This document shows positions 62,024-64,000 of a DNA stretch of 64,000 bases, piece by piece. The stretch covers positions 1,178,001 through 1,242,000 of the forward strand of contig JAOSJQ010000001.1 in the NCBI GenBank assembly GCA_027494035.1. The letters run 5' to 3'. The stretch's first letter is position 1. Every line of letters begins with the position of its first letter. This DNA comes from UTCFX2 sp002050125 (lineage in GTDB: Bacteria; Chloroflexota; Anaerolineae; Anaerolineales; UBA4823). The position numbers and the translations under genes were made by a program. Below the pieces are notes generated by a model, which saw only the letters and a list, made by a program, of their open reading frames with translations, was not told the origin of the DNA and ran no database searches.

Positions 62024-62860
62024 TCACCTCCAGGTTGACCCTTCATTTCGAAGATGCGGTTTCAGACGAGCATCAAGATGGCGGCGGACTGCCTCGCAAC
62101 GGAGGCAGTAGCTCCGGTCGCACAACAAAGCCAGCGGGTCCGCCTCGATGCGGGCCCGAGCAACAGAAACCAACTCCTGCAAAGGCAGCGCCACGACCTG
62201 GCTGCTGCCAAGCGGGGCGCGGCGTGAAATTCCGCTGATCCAGGGCGAAAGGGCGTTGAAACCATCCGAACAGCCCGGAAACCCGCCGCACTCCACCACC
62301 CCCTGCGGCGTGAGCGCCCAGCGGATGAACTGCTTGCGCCCAGCCAGGAATTCGGCGTAGTGCAGGCTGGTGTTCACATCTTGACCGACGCCCAACAAGA
62401 GCACCCAGCCGGCGCGCTGAAAGAGAACCTCGATGGGGCTTAACGGCGCTTGAACGGTCTGGGTGGTCAGGATCGGCGCCGCCCGCAAACCGACAAACGA
62501 AAGGACCGGATGGCTGGAGCGCATGGCGCCTGGGGTGTTGCGCAGCAACTCCGGGATGACCCCTATCAGACGGTCGACCGGCATCGTGGGGGAGAAGATT
62601 TGCGCCATCTGGTTGCGATCGCGGTCAGCGGCGTAATCCAGGGCGTTATCCGGCGGACCGAACGGAGGGGTTACCATCGTCTTATACGTAAAAGCCGGCA
62701 TGACCAGGGTCGGATAGACCTGCAGCAAAGCGTTCAGGAGCGTAAGCCCGCCGCCGTCCACCGGACCAAAAGCGGAGAGCGAGGCGTGGGCAATGACCGG
62801 CGCACCCGCTGGCACGTCAAGCTGTTCGAACGCCTGGATAATGTCCGTAGAAGCGATCAT
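62024..62860 (-). CDS. Aminoglycoside N3-acetyltransferase-like protein (AAC(3)/YokD family)
   Basis: 278 residues from ATG 62860. Family motifs are IIQAFEQLDVPAGAPVIAHASLSAFGPVDGG, TLVMPAFTYKT, GVIPELLRNTPGAMRSSHPVLSFVGLRA and LLLGVGQDVNTSLHYAE. Family members move an acetyl group from acetyl-CoA to an amino group; chromosomal ones often act on other amines. The C terminus has CDRSYCLRCEAV, unusual for AAC(3). As assembled, the frame continues from the crotonase gene with no stop. The ATG here overlaps the expected crotonase stop as ATGA, which argues for two separate coupled genes. Confidence 0.82.
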   Translation of the reverse strand: MIASTDIIQAFEQLDVPAGAPVIAHASLSAFGPVDGGGLTLLNALLQVYPTLVMPAFTYKTMVTPPFGPPDNALDYAADRDRNQMAQIFSPTMPVDRLIGVIPELLRNTPGAMRSSHPVLSFVGLRAAPILTTQTVQAPLSPIEVLFQRAGWVLLLGVGQDVNTSLHYAEFLAGRKQFIRWALTPQGVVECGGFPGCSDGFNALSPWISGISRRAPLGSSQVVALPLQELVSVARARIEADPLALLCDRSYCLRCEAVRRHLDARLKPHLRNEGSTWR

Positions 62861-63634
62861 GTCCCTTGCCAGTCGGGGGCTGCGCTTCTCAATGAAGGCT
62901 GCCATCCCCTCCTTCTGATCGTGGGTGCTAAAGAGCAGGTAAAACGCCCGGCGTTCGTTGGCAATCCCTTCAGTGAGCGAGGTCTCGAACGCGTTGTTGA
63001 TCGCTTCTTTGGCGAGTCGGAGCGCCAACGGCGCGCGCTGGGCGATCTGCCCGGCTAATTCGAGCGCCTCATCCAGGTAACGCTCGAGCGGCGCAACCCG
63101 GTTGACTAAGCCGTAGTGGAGCGCTTCCTGGGCGGTGAGCACCCGATTGTTCAGGATAACCTCCATTGCAAGAGCTTTGCCAAGCGCGCGGGTCAAGCGC
63201 TGTGTGCCGCCCGCGCCCGGAATTACGCCGATGTTGATCTCCGGCTGACCAAAGCGGGCGGTCTCGGAGGCGACGATCATATCGCAGGAAAGCGCCAGTT
63301 CATTGCCGCCGCCCAAACACCAGCCCGAAACAGCCGCAATGACCGGTTTTTTCACCCGCCGGATGCGGTCGAAATAACCGATCGCATCCCGCTTGAGCAT
63401 CTCGACCGCCGTGGCAAGCGCCATATCTTTGATGTCCGCGCCAGCGGCGAAGGCGCGTTCATCGCCAGTAATCACGATTGCGCCAACGCTTTCGTCGGCG
63501 TCGAAATCGTCCAGCGCGCCCATCAACTCGAGCATCAACTGCGGGTTGAGGGCGTTCAGCGCCTTGGGTCGGTTCAACCGCGCCAATCCGACCCGCTCGC
63601 GCTTCTCTACGAGGATAAATTCTGCAGCGCTCAT
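62857..63634 (-). CDS. Enoyl-CoA hydratase/isomerase (crotonase) family protein
   Basis: About 258 residues from ATG 63634 (AAGGAG precedes). Oxyanion-hole segments are FAAGADIKDMA and SGWCLGGGNELALSCD. The catalytic Glu residues are in GGGNEL and FGQPEINIGVIPGAGGTQRL, matching short-chain enoyl-CoA hydratase. It hydrates 2-enoyl-CoA in beta-oxidation. With one C fewer in the run at 62875-62879 the protein would end EKRSPDWQGT and stop at 62857-62859, the normal family end. As written the frame runs on into the acetyltransferase. An SDR gene lies upstream on the same strand. Confidence 0.85.
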
Positions 63635-63671
63635 TCTGAACTCCTTTTCGGTCTCCTTACTTTTTGGCGGG

Positions 63672-64000
63672 TTAAGCCCGCGTTTCAAGATCCAGCGGCT
63701 GGCGAACGATCGCTCCTGTCAGCGTCGAGCCGCGGCTGCAAAGCGCCAAGATTAACTCGACCAACCGAGGGTCGGGTTCAGCCTGGTCTGCTAAAGATAA
63801 ATTCTCCGCTGGCGAATCCCAGGGACAGACCGCGTTGACCCGCACGCCGTACTCTGCCAGTTCCTGGGCTGCAGCGCGCGTCAGCCCGACCAGCCCGTGC
63901 ATCCCGGTGAGGTAGGCTGCCTGGCGCTTCGGATCGGGCAGGCGGGGCGGGCTGGCGAGGTGCAGAATCGCCCCGCCGCCCTGGTGGCGCATCTGGCGCC
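63672..64000 (-). CDS. Short-chain dehydrogenase/reductase, C-terminal part (cut by window edge)
   Basis: At least 109 residues; the frame is open to the edge. RQMRHQGGGAILHLASPPRLPD and AAYLTGMHGLVGLTRAAAQELAEYGVRVNAVCPWDSP match the second half of an SDR. The catalytic YxxxK reads YLTGM, so the Lys is replaced by Met, and the Ser step (LASPP) is present. It may be an inactive or binding-only member. The nucleotide-binding N terminus is outside the window. It ends 37 bp before the crotonase start. Confidence 0.8.
   Translation of the reverse strand, partial: RQMRHQGGGAILHLASPPRLPDPKRQAAYLTGMHGLVGLTRAAAQELAEYGVRVNAVCPWDSPAENLSLADQAEPDPRLVELILALCSRGSTLTGAIVRQPLDLETRA

Noticed and set aside
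62024..63688. Reading the 554-codon frame as a natural bifunctional enzyme
   Set aside because: A one-base change in a G5 run restores two normally ended, ATGA-coupled genes, so the fusion is not accepted without read support.

Overview
The window is one contiguous stretch of a bacterial chromosome, dense with genes and GC-rich apart from one AT-rich island near 24.5-26.2 kb. The gene set points to a member of the Chloroflexota, most likely class Anaerolineae. It includes PT-rich lipoproteins, an orphan SpoVS, a PPDK-N-like protein coupled to a deoxynucleoside kinase, tandem M42 peptidases, LysM-M23 and LCP cell-wall proteins and a T-box leader before pheST. This assignment is an inference from gene content; no rRNA is present.

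Layout. 0-1 kb: end of a sugar ABC permease operon. 1.2-7.3 kb: a phosphonate-type (PhnDCE-like) uptake locus in which the binding protein is a fusion of a BMP/PnrA receptor with a PhnD receptor, the permease carries an extracytoplasmic beta-rich domain and a long internal insertion, and a type I phosphodiesterase family enzyme follows. 7.3-13.2 kb (minus): three tandem M42 metallopeptidases, a sugar-binding lipoprotein and a LysM/M23 protein. 13.3-21.9 kb: a PT-repeat protein, a frameshifted LmbE/PIG-L deacetylase, greA, lysS, a DUF1801 protein, then promoter, T-box leader and pheST.

21.9-28.7 kb (minus): a complete RiPP (ribosomally made, modified peptide) locus. In transcription order it has a promoter, a double PqqD protein, two radical SAM/SPASM maturases, an 81-residue Cys-rich precursor with six CxxG repeats, an HPr-kinase-like ATPase, a soluble S26-type peptidase and an ABC exporter. 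The layout resembles the 'SynChlorMet' (Scm) cassettes known from protein-family models, for which, as I recall, no precursor had been identified. The 81-residue peptide is a concrete candidate. This is the most interesting part of the window.

28.85-30.2 kb: an insertion sequence with terminal inverted repeats and an 8-bp target duplication, next to a tRNA-Arg. 30.4-43.2 kb (mostly minus): dNK, PPDK-N-like protein, dnaN, glutamate dehydrogenase, aminotransferase, sugar nucleotidyltransferase, aldo/keto reductase, M3 peptidase, esterase, spoVS. 43.4-48.3 kb (plus): class V aminotransferase, tandem membrane-anchored paralogs, MFS transporter, lipoprotein. 48.3-64 kb: recD2, LCP protein, a trypsin-fold protease bracketed by two copies of one domain, a beta-helix surface protein, comEC with a degenerate metallo-beta-lactamase domain, a two-component system, a pentapeptide-repeat protein, an AAC(3)-like acetyltransferase, a crotonase and a partial SDR.

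Caution: five loci are broken or fused by single-base differences in short homopolymers (C4 at 14134, G4 at 14444, A6 at 25970, T5 at 28373, A5 at 29007, G5 at 62875). That pattern fits assembly error as well as it fits biology. It should be resolved before any frameshift or fusion at these sites is interpreted.
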